DNA of 46,849 nucleotides from an uncultured Myxococcales bacterium (lineage in GTDB: Bacteria; Myxococcota_A; Polyangia; Fen-1088). The notes beneath the pieces were generated by a model. It was not told where the DNA came from. It saw only the letters and a program-made list of their open reading frames with translations, and made no database searches. Position 1 is the first letter of the stretch; each line of letters starts with the position of its first letter. Positions 25,745 to 34,030 of the stretch are shown here, one piece after another. Location: assembly GCA_937889515.1 (NCBI GenBank), contig CALAOV010000373.1, positions 1 to 46,849 on the forward strand. Direction: 5' to 3'. The position numbers were made by a program, and so were the translations under genes.

Positions 25745-25840
25745 AAATCGCGGCGGAGAAAGGAAGGCGGCAGGCGGCCCGTCATCCCCGCCGCCAGCGT
25801 CGAGATCGCGCGATTCGCCTTTCTTTGAGGTCCGCGATTT
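25745..25840. promoter_or_regulatory. Separated 9-bp inverted repeat in divergent intergenic region
   Basis: AAATCGCGG (25745-25753) is matched by CCGCGATTT (25832-25840), 78 bp apart, in the 151-bp space between the minus-strand membrane protein gene and the transaldolase gene. It could be a pair of half sites, but a match of this length in this space can also arise by chance. Confidence 0.2.
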
Positions 25841-25872
25841 GGCAAACTCGTTCGATTTTCCTGGGAGAATTC

Positions 25873-26595
25873 ATGTCTAACTTGCCATCGCTCGACCGAA
25901 TCAAGATCTTCGCCGACGGGGCGTCGCTCGCGTCCATGCTCGAGGCGGCGGGCGATCCGCGCATCGCCGGTTTCACGACCAATCCGACCCTGATGCGGAA
26001 GGCCGGCGTGACCGACTACCTCGCTTTTGCCAAGCAGGTCCTGGCGCAGATCCGGGACAAGCCGATCTCGTTCGAGGTGTTCGCCGACGAGCTTCCGGAG
26101 ATGAAGCGCCAGGCGCTCGAGATCGCGACCTGGGGCGAGAACGTGTACGTCAAGATCCCGATCACCAACACCCGCCGCGAAACGGCCACGCCGCTGGTCC
26201 GCGAGCTGAGCGCTGCCGGTGTGAAGCTGAACGTGACGGCGATCTGCACGCTCGAGCAGGTGCGCGAGACGGTCCAAGCGCTCAAGGGCGGAGCCCCCTC
26301 GGTGGTCTCCGTATTCGCCGGCCGGATCGCCGACACCGGACGCGATCCGGTCCCCCTCATGAAGGAGGCCCTGCAGATCTGCCGGGCGGCCACCTCACGA
26401 ATCGAGTTGCTCTGGGCGAGCCCCCGCGAGCTCCTCAACATCGTCCAGGCGGCCGAGGTCGGCTGCGACATCATCACGGTGACGCCCGATCTCTTCAAGA
26501 AGCTGGAGCTGGTCGGCAAGGATCTGGGCACCTTCAGCCTGGAGACGGTGCAGATGTTTTACCGCGACGCGCAGGCGGCCGGATTCAAGCTATGA
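25873..26595 (+). CDS. Small transaldolase (TalC/MipB type)
   Basis: The product is 240 residues from ATG 25873, which follows GGGAGA by five bases. The transaldolase signatures are present: FTTNPTLMRKAGV at 34-46, and the Schiff-base lysine Lys94 in NVYVKIPITNT, with KLNVTAICTLEQV and VVSVFAGRIADTG as later core strands of the barrel. Length matches the short TalC/fructose-6-phosphate-aldolase branch. Its start is directly upstream of gmhA, with overlapping stop and start (ATGA at 26592-26595), so its likely role is to supply sedoheptulose 7-phosphate, the substrate of GmhA. An aldolase activity cannot be excluded. Confidence 0.82.
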   Translation: MSNLPSLDRIKIFADGASLASMLEAAGDPRIAGFTTNPTLMRKAGVTDYLAFAKQVLAQIRDKPISFEVFADELPEMKRQALEIATWGENVYVKIPITNTRRETATPLVRELSAAGVKLNVTAICTLEQVRETVQALKGGAPSVVSVFAGRIADTGRDPVPLMKEALQICRAATSRIELLWASPRELLNIVQAAEVGCDIITVTPDLFKKLELVGKDLGTFSLETVQMFYRDAQAAGFKL

Positions 26596-27203
26596 GCGAC
26601 GCCGGACGGGGATTCGTCGATCTCTACCTCCAAGAGACGCTCCGGGCGGTGCGAGAGCTCGACGCGGCCGCCATCGACGCCACCGCGACGGGCCTGGCGC
26701 GCGTGCGGGAAGCGGGGGGCCGTCTCTTCATTCTCGGCGTCGGTGGCTCCGCCGGTCACGCCAGTCACGCCGTGAACGACTTCCGCAAGATCTGTGGATT
26801 CGAAGCCTATACCCCGACCGACAACGTCTCGGAGCTGACGGCGCGGGTGAACGACGAGGGCTGGGAGACCAGCTTCTCGGAGTGGCTCAAGGTATCGAGG
26901 CTCGGCGCGCGAGACGCCCTGTTGGTCTTCTCGGTGGGCGGAGGCAATCGCGAGAAGAACGTATCGCCCAACCTGGTGCGCGCGCTCGAGGTCGCCCAGC
27001 AGGTGGGCGCGCCGGTGTTCGGAGTGGTCGGCAAGGACGGCGGCGCCACCAGGGCCGCGGCCGCGGCCTGCGTCGTGATCCCCACCGTGTCCCCCGATCG
27101 GATTACCCCCCACACCGAGGGGCTCTGCGCGGTCGTGTGGCACCTGCTGGTGAGCCACCCAGCCCTCAAGCGCAGTGCAACCAAGTGGGAGTCGACCAAG
27201 TAG
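26592..27203 (+). CDS. gmhA: GmhA-like sedoheptulose-7-phosphate isomerase (SIS domain)
   Basis: The product is 203 residues, a single SIS domain with RLFILGVGGSAGHASHAVND and DALLVFSVGGGNREKNVSPN as the two phosphosugar-binding loops. The closing region SPDRITPHTEGLCAVVWHLL carries the His and Glu positions used by GmhA in catalysis. It converts sedoheptulose 7-phosphate to D-glycero-D-manno-heptose 7-phosphate, the first committed step of heptose synthesis. Coupling to transaldolase and the presence of hddA, gmhB and hddC in the same region support this over other SIS isomerases. Confidence 0.8.
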   Translation: MSDAGRGFVDLYLQETLRAVRELDAAAIDATATGLARVREAGGRLFILGVGGSAGHASHAVNDFRKICGFEAYTPTDNVSELTARVNDEGWETSFSEWLKVSRLGARDALLVFSVGGGNREKNVSPNLVRALEVAQQVGAPVFGVVGKDGGATRAAAAACVVIPTVSPDRITPHTEGLCAVVWHLLVSHPALKRSATKWESTK

Positions 27204-27215
27204 TCGAGCTCGCCG

Positions 27216-27250
27216 CGCTCACCGGCGCTCACCGGCGCTCACCGGCGCTC
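27216..27250. repeat. Tandem 10-bp repeat at convergent gene ends
   Basis: The unit ACCGGCGCTC occurs three times in a row (27221-27250), preceded by a half unit. The stop codon of the minus-strand 27239 gene lies inside it, so changes in copy number would alter the last residues or stop of that protein. Confidence 0.8.
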
Positions 27251-28783
27251 GACCGGGCAGACGCTGAGGCGGCTTTCGAGGCGGTGAAGCAGCGCTGGGT
27301 TGTGGCGCGCAAAGTTGTCGAAGTATCCCGAAAAACCGAGGAGCACGCCGGGCACGATCGTCCCGATTGCCAGCAAGACGTAGAGCGCGGCCGCGGCGGC
27401 CCGGGCCCGGCGCGAGGCGGGTGACGAGACCAACCGCCAGCCGACCAGGATCGCGATCAGCAGGACGCCGGAGGCGAAGTCGGCTTCATAGCGCATGCTG
27501 ATCGACGACAGGAGCACCAGCGGCACCGCGCTCGCGACGACGTACGTGACGAGCGCGCCGCCGACCCAACGCGCCCGCCAGACCGCCGCCGGCGGCGGTG
27601 GCTCGGCGACGGCGCGTCCGCCCACCCGACGGCGAGTGATCGCGAACAACAGTCCGCCCACCGCCAGCCAGCAGAACGCGGCCACCGTGAGCAGACCGGT
27701 GGTCGGCTCCGCGGTGTGGTGATCGGCCGGCCAGGTCAGCCAGCTCGGCGACAGCGGACGGGTCGTGTTCCACTTGCCGAACAGAAAGGGAAACCCGCAA
27801 GCGTGGGTGGGGGGACAAAAGAGATAGGCGAAGAGATCGGGAATCACGAACCGCAGCCCGGCCCGCAGGGGGGGGTATCCGAGCTGGTAGCGCGCGCCGA
27901 ACTCGGTCCAGGCGTCGTATCGCAACCGATTGAGAACCAGGTGTCCGAGCGCCAGGGCCGCCGCCGGGGCGCAGCTGGCCAGGATCACGCCCAGCAGCCG
28001 ACGGCGGTCACCCCCGTCGATTCGCCAACGCGCAAGCGCCGTCAGCGCGACCAGGAGCACGACCGCTGGAAAGAGGCTGACGCGCGATCCCCCGGCCAGT
28101 CCGAAGCAGACGCTCGCCGCCGCCAACCAGCGATTGGCCGTGCGAGGCGAGGCGCTGAAGATGCCCCGAAACGCCAGACCGAGCGCCGCCACCATGAAGC
28201 AAGCGCCGGCGCCGATCGCGACCTCGTAGACGGCGCCGCGCGCCAGCGTATAGGGCGTGGGATGGGCCAGCGCGAACACGGTCATCGCGAGACCGACCGC
28301 CCAGCGCGGAGGCCGCACGCTCATGGTCCCGGCCAAGCCCCGGATGAGGAGGGTCCCGGCGACGAGACGGCCCACGAAGAACGCGAAGACGACCACGCTA
28401 TCGGGAACGACGCGGTGGATCTGGAAAACGACCTTGACCGCCGCCAGGAGCAGGGCCGGGACCAGCCCCCAGTAGAGGTAGAACCGGCCGTGGTAGTAGC
28501 TGTGGTCCCAGCGCCAGAGCGGCATGTTGGCGGGGTTCAGCGGATCGGCCAGGTGCCTCAGGGCGGCCGACGGCACCTCCGGCAGGTAGAGATGCCCTTG
28601 ACGAAAGCCCTCGGCTTGCGCGTCGTCGAAAGCGGTCCAGAGCGGCCAGACGTCCCATCGACCCGCCGAGACCACGAACATGTAGTACGCGGAGATCACC
28701 GCGACGAAACAGACCAGCGGCGTCCACTTCCAAGCGGCTCGTCCGACCTGCCTCAGGCGGTCTCTCCGGAAGCCCGGCTCCAT
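27239..28783 (-). CDS. Polytopic membrane protein, three-paralogue GT-C-like family (copy 3)
   Basis: The product is 514 residues from ATG 28783; the frame is open upstream but gives Ser/Thr/Arg-rich noise, and this start matches the length of the two paralogues. It keeps the family pattern with more changes: QAEGFRQGHLYL at 56-67, FYLYWGLVPALLLAAVKVVF, RGAVYEVAIGAGACFMVAAL, GLAGGSRVSLFPAVVLL, NRLRYDAWTEFGARYQLG and CGFPFLFGKWN. About ten membrane segments are visible. Its gene is convergent with gmhA and follows the 28839 membrane protein gene on the same strand. It is probably an extracytoplasmic glycosyltransferase; substrates are unknown. Confidence 0.65.
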   Translation of the reverse strand: MEPGFRRDRLRQVGRAAWKWTPLVCFVAVISAYYMFVVSAGRWDVWPLWTAFDDAQAEGFRQGHLYLPEVPSAALRHLADPLNPANMPLWRWDHSYYHGRFYLYWGLVPALLLAAVKVVFQIHRVVPDSVVVFAFFVGRLVAGTLLIRGLAGTMSVRPPRWAVGLAMTVFALAHPTPYTLARGAVYEVAIGAGACFMVAALGLAFRGIFSASPRTANRWLAAASVCFGLAGGSRVSLFPAVVLLVALTALARWRIDGGDRRRLLGVILASCAPAAALALGHLVLNRLRYDAWTEFGARYQLGYPPLRAGLRFVIPDLFAYLFCPPTHACGFPFLFGKWNTTRPLSPSWLTWPADHHTAEPTTGLLTVAAFCWLAVGGLLFAITRRRVGGRAVAEPPPPAAVWRARWVGGALVTYVVASAVPLVLLSSISMRYEADFASGVLLIAILVGWRLVSSPASRRARAAAAALYVLLAIGTIVPGVLLGFSGYFDNFARHNPALLHRLESRLSVCPVERR

Positions 28784-28838
28784 CGCCGCCGACTCTATCA
28801 GCGGTGTCGCGATTCGGCTGTCTCGGGGTGGCGTCGCA

Positions 28839-30851
28839 CTACCGAGGGGACATCGCGGCGGCGATCGTGGAGGCCGTCTGGAGGTCGACGACCACGAAGT
28901 GTCCGTCGTCGTAGAGCCGCCTTCGGGTCCTGGCCAGCTCGTCGACGTCGTCAAACGTCGACAGGAAGATGGGCGCCGTGATTCGCCACACCCGCATCGA
29001 GCCGGTCAGCAGACTCGTCCAATGGGTCCGACTGTAGATCTGGCTTTCGGCCTGGTCGGGACGGACGAAGGCAAAATATCGAATCCCTTGGCCGAGCAGA
29101 TAGTCGGAGACCTGCTGGCCGCCGGCGGCGAAGGGAAGGTGGGGCGCCGGGCTCGAGGCGCCTGGCAGATCGAGGTGCGTGATCCGGTTGCGAGCGTAGT
29201 CCAGCAGGAAGGGGCGTTCGATCATGACCAGCATGCGCTCGCCGGGGGGCACCGCCTGTTGCATCCGAAGGATCGGCTCGGCCCCCGAGCCCAGTGGCGG
29301 ATGGTTCGGATCCGGGGCACTCATCCGATCTATGGCGCCCTCGAGGGCGTGGACGGCGGTGGCGCGCGTACCTTGAATCTGGACGCTGAGCGCGATCAGG
29401 ACGGCGCCCAGGACCGCCAGCTCCGGCTTCGAGGGGGTGGTTTCGAGATGCTCCGAAGCGGCGAGCCCCACTGCGATCATCAAAGCGACGATGAAACCGA
29501 AACCGTAGCGCGAGATCGTGAAGCCGTCCGCATCGGGCAGGCTCATCGCCATCATCGCGAAACCGACCACCGACCCCACCCACAATCCCGCCAGCGCGCC
29601 CCGGTGCCACCGACGTGCCAGGGCGGGGGTCGCCAGGATCAGCAAGGGCATGAGTTGAACCGGCGTGTCGCCGAAGATCGCCGCTAGGTAGACCTTGAAG
29701 CGCGCGCCCCAGGATGCCGGCGCCGTCAGAGCGGCGTAGTGGGGATCGTAGTTGCCGGGGAAGATCGGGAAGAGGAGGGTATGGTTGGAACGCAGCGCCA
29801 GCGCGGCCCAGGGAAGAAGACAGGCCACCGTGAGGAGGCCAACCTGGACCAGGTGGTGTCGTCGTTCCGCGGGCGTCGCGGCCCCGTCGGAGAAGGCGAC
29901 GGCCACCACCATGAAACCGACGGTCGCCAGGTAGTTCTGCCGCAGCGTGCAGACGGCCGCGGCGGGAAGCGCGATCAGCAGGGCGGGCCGCAGACCCCGC
30001 AGACCGGCTCGGTCGACGAGAACGATACTGCGAAACAGGGCCAGGAAGCCCAAGACACCGGACATCTCGCTGGCGGAGTTGATGCGGGTCTCGGGAAGCA
30101 TCAGCACCACGAGGACCAGCAAAGCGAGCAGGAAGCGCGACGCGCTCGGGGCCTCACGCGAGAAGCCCAGGATCATCCCGACCACCAAGATGAGACAGAT
30201 CCCCTGATCGAAGATCTGGAGGCGCGCGTCCTCCACCCCCAGCGAGGTGAGCGCCTGAAGGTACGATTGGCCACCATAGGCCGCCATGCGGCGAACGCTG
30301 AACGGATCGAGGAGGGTGCCCGTCTTGAGGATCATCTTGACGAAGGGGAGATAGGCCACCCAGTCGTCGCTCGGATTCGCGATCACCCGCCCCGCCGCGC
30401 ACAGGTACACCAGCCCGGCGGCGCCGAGGAGCCCCGCGAAGAGGGGCGTGTCCCATCCCAGCCCGAACAGCCGCCCGGGCCGAGAAAAGTTTTCCCGGCG
30501 CCAGGCGGGGGACGAGGAAAGCTCCCAGACGGCCAGCAGGATCCCCGCGAAGGTCCAGAGCAGCAGGACCGGCCGCCGGGCGAGCCCGAGGAGGCAAAAG
30601 ATCCCGCCCAGCGCGACCGTGAGGCCGAAGCCCCAGGCGGCGCGCAGGCCCCAATCGACCTGCCGGCCCGGGAGAAGGCGGCGCCTCAGCCAGCTCCCCC
30701 ATCCGGCAAAGCTGAGCACCATGCCGAGACCCCAGATCGCCGCAGCGCCGAGCAAGCCGAGCCGTCCCGGGACGACCAGGGCGGCAGCCGGCAGAACGAC
30801 CAGCGGGGCCAGCGCCGCGCTGGTCAGGGTCACGTTGGCTGCAGAGCGCAT
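28839..30851 (-). CDS. Large polytopic membrane protein, GT-C-like
   Basis: The product is about 670 residues from ATG 30851. A longer frame to 30968 would run into the divergent methyltransferase gene and is not protein-like. The first 450 residues contain about twelve hydrophobic segments. The large outside loop reads ANPSDDWVAYLPFVKMIL, then MAAYGGQSYLQALTSLGVED, resembling the acidic first loop and substrate loops of GT-C enzymes. The C-terminal roughly 190 residues are soluble and beta-rich (ERMLVMIERPFLLDYARNRI). It shares this two-part layout with the 13289 and 34031 products. Function in glycan transfer is inferred from architecture and context only. Confidence 0.6.
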   Translation of the reverse strand: MRSAANVTLTSAALAPLVVLPAAALVVPGRLGLLGAAAIWGLGMVLSFAGWGSWLRRRLLPGRQVDWGLRAAWGFGLTVALGGIFCLLGLARRPVLLLWTFAGILLAVWELSSSPAWRRENFSRPGRLFGLGWDTPLFAGLLGAAGLVYLCAAGRVIANPSDDWVAYLPFVKMILKTGTLLDPFSVRRMAAYGGQSYLQALTSLGVEDARLQIFDQGICLILVVGMILGFSREAPSASRFLLALLVLVVLMLPETRINSASEMSGVLGFLALFRSIVLVDRAGLRGLRPALLIALPAAAVCTLRQNYLATVGFMVVAVAFSDGAATPAERRHHLVQVGLLTVACLLPWAALALRSNHTLLFPIFPGNYDPHYAALTAPASWGARFKVYLAAIFGDTPVQLMPLLILATPALARRWHRGALAGLWVGSVVGFAMMAMSLPDADGFTISRYGFGFIVALMIAVGLAASEHLETTPSKPELAVLGAVLIALSVQIQGTRATAVHALEGAIDRMSAPDPNHPPLGSGAEPILRMQQAVPPGERMLVMIERPFLLDYARNRITHLDLPGASSPAPHLPFAAGGQQVSDYLLGQGIRYFAFVRPDQAESQIYSRTHWTSLLTGSMRVWRITAPIFLSTFDDVDELARTRRRLYDDGHFVVVDLQTASTIAAAMSPR

Positions 30852-30958
30852 TGCAGGCAGCACTCGCGCACAACGTCCCGAAGAATTCAAGTCCGACCGG
30901 CCAGGCTTGGCGCCCCCGGGTTGACCGATCGCTGCTCTCCGACTAATTTGCGTCCCTC

Positions 30959-31750
30959 GTGACCGCACCGACGCAGGATCCGACCGCCCGTGCGTCCACC
31001 GACGACTGGAATCGGCATTGGACGTCGTATGCCGATGCCGCCTCGATGAATCCGGCCCAGATCTACCGGCGCAAGTTGGTCTTCGAGCTGCTAGCCCTCA
31101 ATGCGGCACCGCGTCCGGTACGTCTGCTGGAGCTTGGAAGCGGGCAGGGAGACTTCGCGCTGGATATCGCCACCCACCACCCGGGGGTGGAGATTGTCGG
31201 CCTCGATCTCAGCCAAACGGGCGTCGAGATCGCGTCGAGCAAGGTCCCGGGCGGCCGTTTCTTTCAATGCGACCTCCTCGAGCCGGGCCGACTGCCGGAC
31301 GAGCTCCGAGGCTGGGCCACCCACGCCGTCTGCTCGGAAGTGCTCGAGCACGTCGACGACCCGACGACGCTCTTGCGTAACGTTCGACCCTACCTCGGCC
31401 CCCAGTGCCGGCTGGTGATCACAGTTCCGGGTGGTCCGATGTCGAAGTTCGATCACCACATCGGCCACCGCCGTCACTTCACGCCCACGCTGCTGGAGGA
31501 GGTCATCCGCGGCGCCGGTCTCGACGTCGACCTGGTGCGGGGCGCCGGCTTTCCGTTCTTCAACCTGTATCGGTTGGCGGTCGTGGCCCGCGGCGATGCT
31601 CTCATCAAGGACATCGACGGGGCGGACGGCCGGCCGCTGCCGATGGCCGCGCGCGCCGCCATGCGAACGTTCGACTGGCTGTTTCGCTGGAACAAGGCCA
31701 ACACCTTGCGCGGCTGGCAGCTCGTCGCACGAGCGATCCAGCCGTCGTGA
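30959..31750 (+). CDS. Class I SAM-dependent methyltransferase
   Basis: The product is 263 residues from GTG 30959. Motif I is LLELGSGQGD (56-65), the strand-2 acidic residue is in IVGLDLSQTGVEIA, and motif IV reads AVCSEVLEHVDDPTTLLRNV. The later segment GGPMSKFDHHIGHRRHFTP is typical of glycan-associated methyltransferases. It is directly upstream of hddA (7 bp) and thus opens the plus-strand heptose-kinase operon, so it may methylate a heptose or other sugar of the glycan. The acceptor is not predictable from the sequence. Confidence 0.85.
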   Translation: MTAPTQDPTARASTDDWNRHWTSYADAASMNPAQIYRRKLVFELLALNAAPRPVRLLELGSGQGDFALDIATHHPGVEIVGLDLSQTGVEIASSKVPGGRFFQCDLLEPGRLPDELRGWATHAVCSEVLEHVDDPTTLLRNVRPYLGPQCRLVITVPGGPMSKFDHHIGHRRHFTPTLLEEVIRGAGLDVDLVRGAGFPFFNLYRLAVVARGDALIKDIDGADGRPLPMAARAAMRTFDWLFRWNKANTLRGWQLVARAIQPS

Positions 31751-31757
31751 GCGCGCC

Positions 31758-32732
31758 GTGATCATCGGCCGCAGTCCTCTCCGTATCTCGCTGGGTGGCG
31801 GGGGAACCGATCTGCCCTCCTACTATCGGGAGCACGGCGGGTTCGTGGTCTCGGCGGCGATCACGCAATACGTGCACGTCACGATGCACCGCACGCCGCT
31901 CAAGGAGCTGGTGGTTCGCTACGCGCAGATCGAGCGCGTCGCACGGGCCGCCGAGATCAAGCACCCGATCGTGCGGGAGGCGCTCAAGCTGACTGGTATC
32001 TCGGAGTCCAACATCGAGATCACGAGCATGGCGGACGTACCGGCCGGAACCGGTCTCGGCTCTTCGGGCAGCTTCACGACCTGCCTGCTCAAGGTGCTAC
32101 ACAAGTACAAACGCCACTTCATTCATCCGCGTGAGCTGGCGGAGATGGCGTGTCACATCGAGATCGACCTCCTGGGCGAGCCGGTCGGCAAACAGGACCA
32201 ATACATCGCCGCATTCGGGGGGGTCACCGCCTTCGATTTCCATCCCGATGGCAGCGTGTCGGCGCGCCCGGTGAACGCGCCCGAACAAACCCTCGACCTC
32301 CTCGAGGACAACCTGGTGATCGTATCGACGGGAATCTACCGGGCGGCCTCCAACGTCCTCAAAGAGCAGGACGACAAGAGTCGGCAAAACGACAAGTCGA
32401 TGATCGACAACCTCCACTACGTCAAGGAGCTCGGCCATCGAAGCCTGGAGGCCATCGAGACCGGCAACTTGGCCGAGTTCGGCCGCATCATGCACCTGCA
32501 CTGGCAGCACAAGAAGCAGCGGTCCGGCATCATGAGCAACGCCGACATCGACCGCTGGTACGACCTGGCCATGGATAGCGGCGCATTGGGCGGCAAGCTG
32601 ATCGGCGCGGGGGGCGGCGGCTTTCTCATGTTCTACACCGAACAAAAGGCTCGGGTGCGCCGGGCCTTGAGCGAGGCCGGGCTGATGGAGATCAAGCTCG
32701 GCTTCGACTATGAAGGCACCAAGATCATCTGA
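31758..32732 (+). CDS. hddA: HddA-like D-glycero-alpha-D-manno-heptose-7-phosphate kinase (GHMP family)
   Basis: The product is 324 residues from GTG 31758. A much longer frame upstream is antisense to nothing but overlaps the methyltransferase and is not protein-like. The N-terminus IIGRSPLRISLGGGGTDLP is the signature of the heptose/fucose branch of GHMP kinases. The ATP-binding loop DVPAGTGLGSSGS lies at 93-105, and the third GHMP motif is GGKLIGAGGGGFLMFY near the C-terminus. It phosphorylates the anomeric carbon of heptose 7-phosphate, giving the 1,7-bisphosphate that GmhB trims. The alpha-anomer route (GDP-heptose) is supported by HddC rather than a HldE-type fusion. It overlaps the PIG-V-like gene by 23 bp. 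Confidence 0.83.
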   Translation: MIIGRSPLRISLGGGGTDLPSYYREHGGFVVSAAITQYVHVTMHRTPLKELVVRYAQIERVARAAEIKHPIVREALKLTGISESNIEITSMADVPAGTGLGSSGSFTTCLLKVLHKYKRHFIHPRELAEMACHIEIDLLGEPVGKQDQYIAAFGGVTAFDFHPDGSVSARPVNAPEQTLDLLEDNLVIVSTGIYRAASNVLKEQDDKSRQNDKSMIDNLHYVKELGHRSLEAIETGNLAEFGRIMHLHWQHKKQRSGIMSNADIDRWYDLAMDSGALGGKLIGAGGGGFLMFYTEQKARVRRALSEAGLMEIKLGFDYEGTKII

Positions 32733-34029
32733 CGATCCGTCGGCCGCGCCCCGGTTTCGGCGGGCGCTCCAGGCCGTCTGGTTTCGGGCGGCGCTCGCGC
32801 TCCTCTGCCTGGCCGGGCATCTCGCCGCGGTGGGCGCCTCCAATGCGATCCGGTTCCACGGGCACTTCAACACCGCGCCTGGGCAGGCACCCGCTTTCGC
32901 CCACCCGCGAGACGCGGAAGCCCAGCACTGGAATCGCCTGGCGGTGAGCCGCTGGGACTCGGGCAACTACATTTCGATCGCGCTGCGGCGTTACAGCCTC
33001 TGTCCGGACTCCAGCCTACGGGGCGCCGATCTGCGCGCCCTCGGGCCCACCTGCAATTTCAGTTTCTATCCGACCTATCCCCTGCTGGGCTGGGTCGCCA
33101 GCCTGGGCGCGCGGATCCCCATCGACTACGCCCTGTGGGGCCTGTCGCTGGCCGCGAGCTTGGTGTTCCTCTTTCTGTGGACGGGTCCGGTCCTGGTCGA
33201 CCGGATCGGCCTCGGGCCGACCTACGTCTCGTTCGCGGTCTTCAATCTGTTCACCACCGGATTTTTGCTGGTGGCGGTGCAAACCGAACCGCTGGCGCTG
33301 CTGCTCACGCTGGGCGCATTCCTGGCGCTCGCGCGGCGCTGGGTGCTCCTCGGCGCGGTGCTGGCGGGCGCGGCGACGGCCATCCGGATCACCGCGGTCG
33401 CGACGGGAATGGCCTACGCCATCGCGCTGGTCGCGCTCACCATCTGGGAGCGACCGCGAGAGCTGCCGGCCTGGCTCCGCCGCGGGGCGGAGATCATTCT
33501 GAGCGGGTGGGGCGTCCTGACCCTGCTGGTCTATTACGGGCTGCGCTTCGGAGATCCATTCCTCTACCTGCACGCCCACGCACAGTCGTTCCATCACGAG
33601 GTCTCCCTCCTGCAGCTCGTGCTGCCCGAACCCGAGCGGATCCTCACCTCGATCGAGCACCCGTTGCACGAAGGCGTCTGGCTCGCGGCGGCGCTCCTCT
33701 GGTTTGCTCTCGGTCACCGGCAGACGCTCGACCGCTTCCCGCGGGTCGAGCGGGTATTCCTCTACGCGCTTTTCATCCTGTCGATCGGGGTGGCCGCCTA
33801 CGGCTCGATCGGGCTGGCCTTCGCGGGAATGAATCGATACCTCTTGCTCTGCCTGCCGCTCTTCTTGGTGATCGCGGTGGTCGCGGCCCGGAAGCCCTTG
33901 CTCCTGGCCCTGTGGCTGACCTTCAGCGTCTGGCACTACTGGAACTCCGATCTGTGCGAGTACAGCGGCGGACCAGGGGATCGCACCCTCCGGCAATGTT
34001 GCCAGGACCATTGGATCGGACGGATTTGA
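32710..34029 (+). CDS. PIG-V-like membrane mannosyltransferase (GT-C)
   Basis: The product is 439 residues. After a first membrane segment (about 26-44) the outside loop carries SRWDSGNYISIALRRY (80-95) and then FSFYPTYPLLGW (117-128). The pair R-W-D-x-x-x-Y and (F/Y)-P-x-Y-P-L-L matches the PIG-V/GT76 family, which adds mannose to GPI precursors in eukaryotes and whose bacterial members act on surface glycans. About nine membrane segments follow, including the block GMNRYLLLCLPLFLVIAVVA. The start overlaps hddA by 23 bp and the next gene begins after one base, so this is one operon. A heptosyl rather than mannosyl donor is conceivable here. Confidence 0.78.
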   Translation: MKAPRSSDDPSAAPRFRRALQAVWFRAALALLCLAGHLAAVGASNAIRFHGHFNTAPGQAPAFAHPRDAEAQHWNRLAVSRWDSGNYISIALRRYSLCPDSSLRGADLRALGPTCNFSFYPTYPLLGWVASLGARIPIDYALWGLSLAASLVFLFLWTGPVLVDRIGLGPTYVSFAVFNLFTTGFLLVAVQTEPLALLLTLGAFLALARRWVLLGAVLAGAATAIRITAVATGMAYAIALVALTIWERPRELPAWLRRGAEIILSGWGVLTLLVYYGLRFGDPFLYLHAHAQSFHHEVSLLQLVLPEPERILTSIEHPLHEGVWLAAALLWFALGHRQTLDRFPRVERVFLYALFILSIGVAAYGSIGLAFAGMNRYLLLCLPLFLVIAVVAARKPLLLALWLTFSVWHYWNSDLCEYSGGPGDRTLRQCCQDHWIGRI

Positions 34030-34030
34030 C

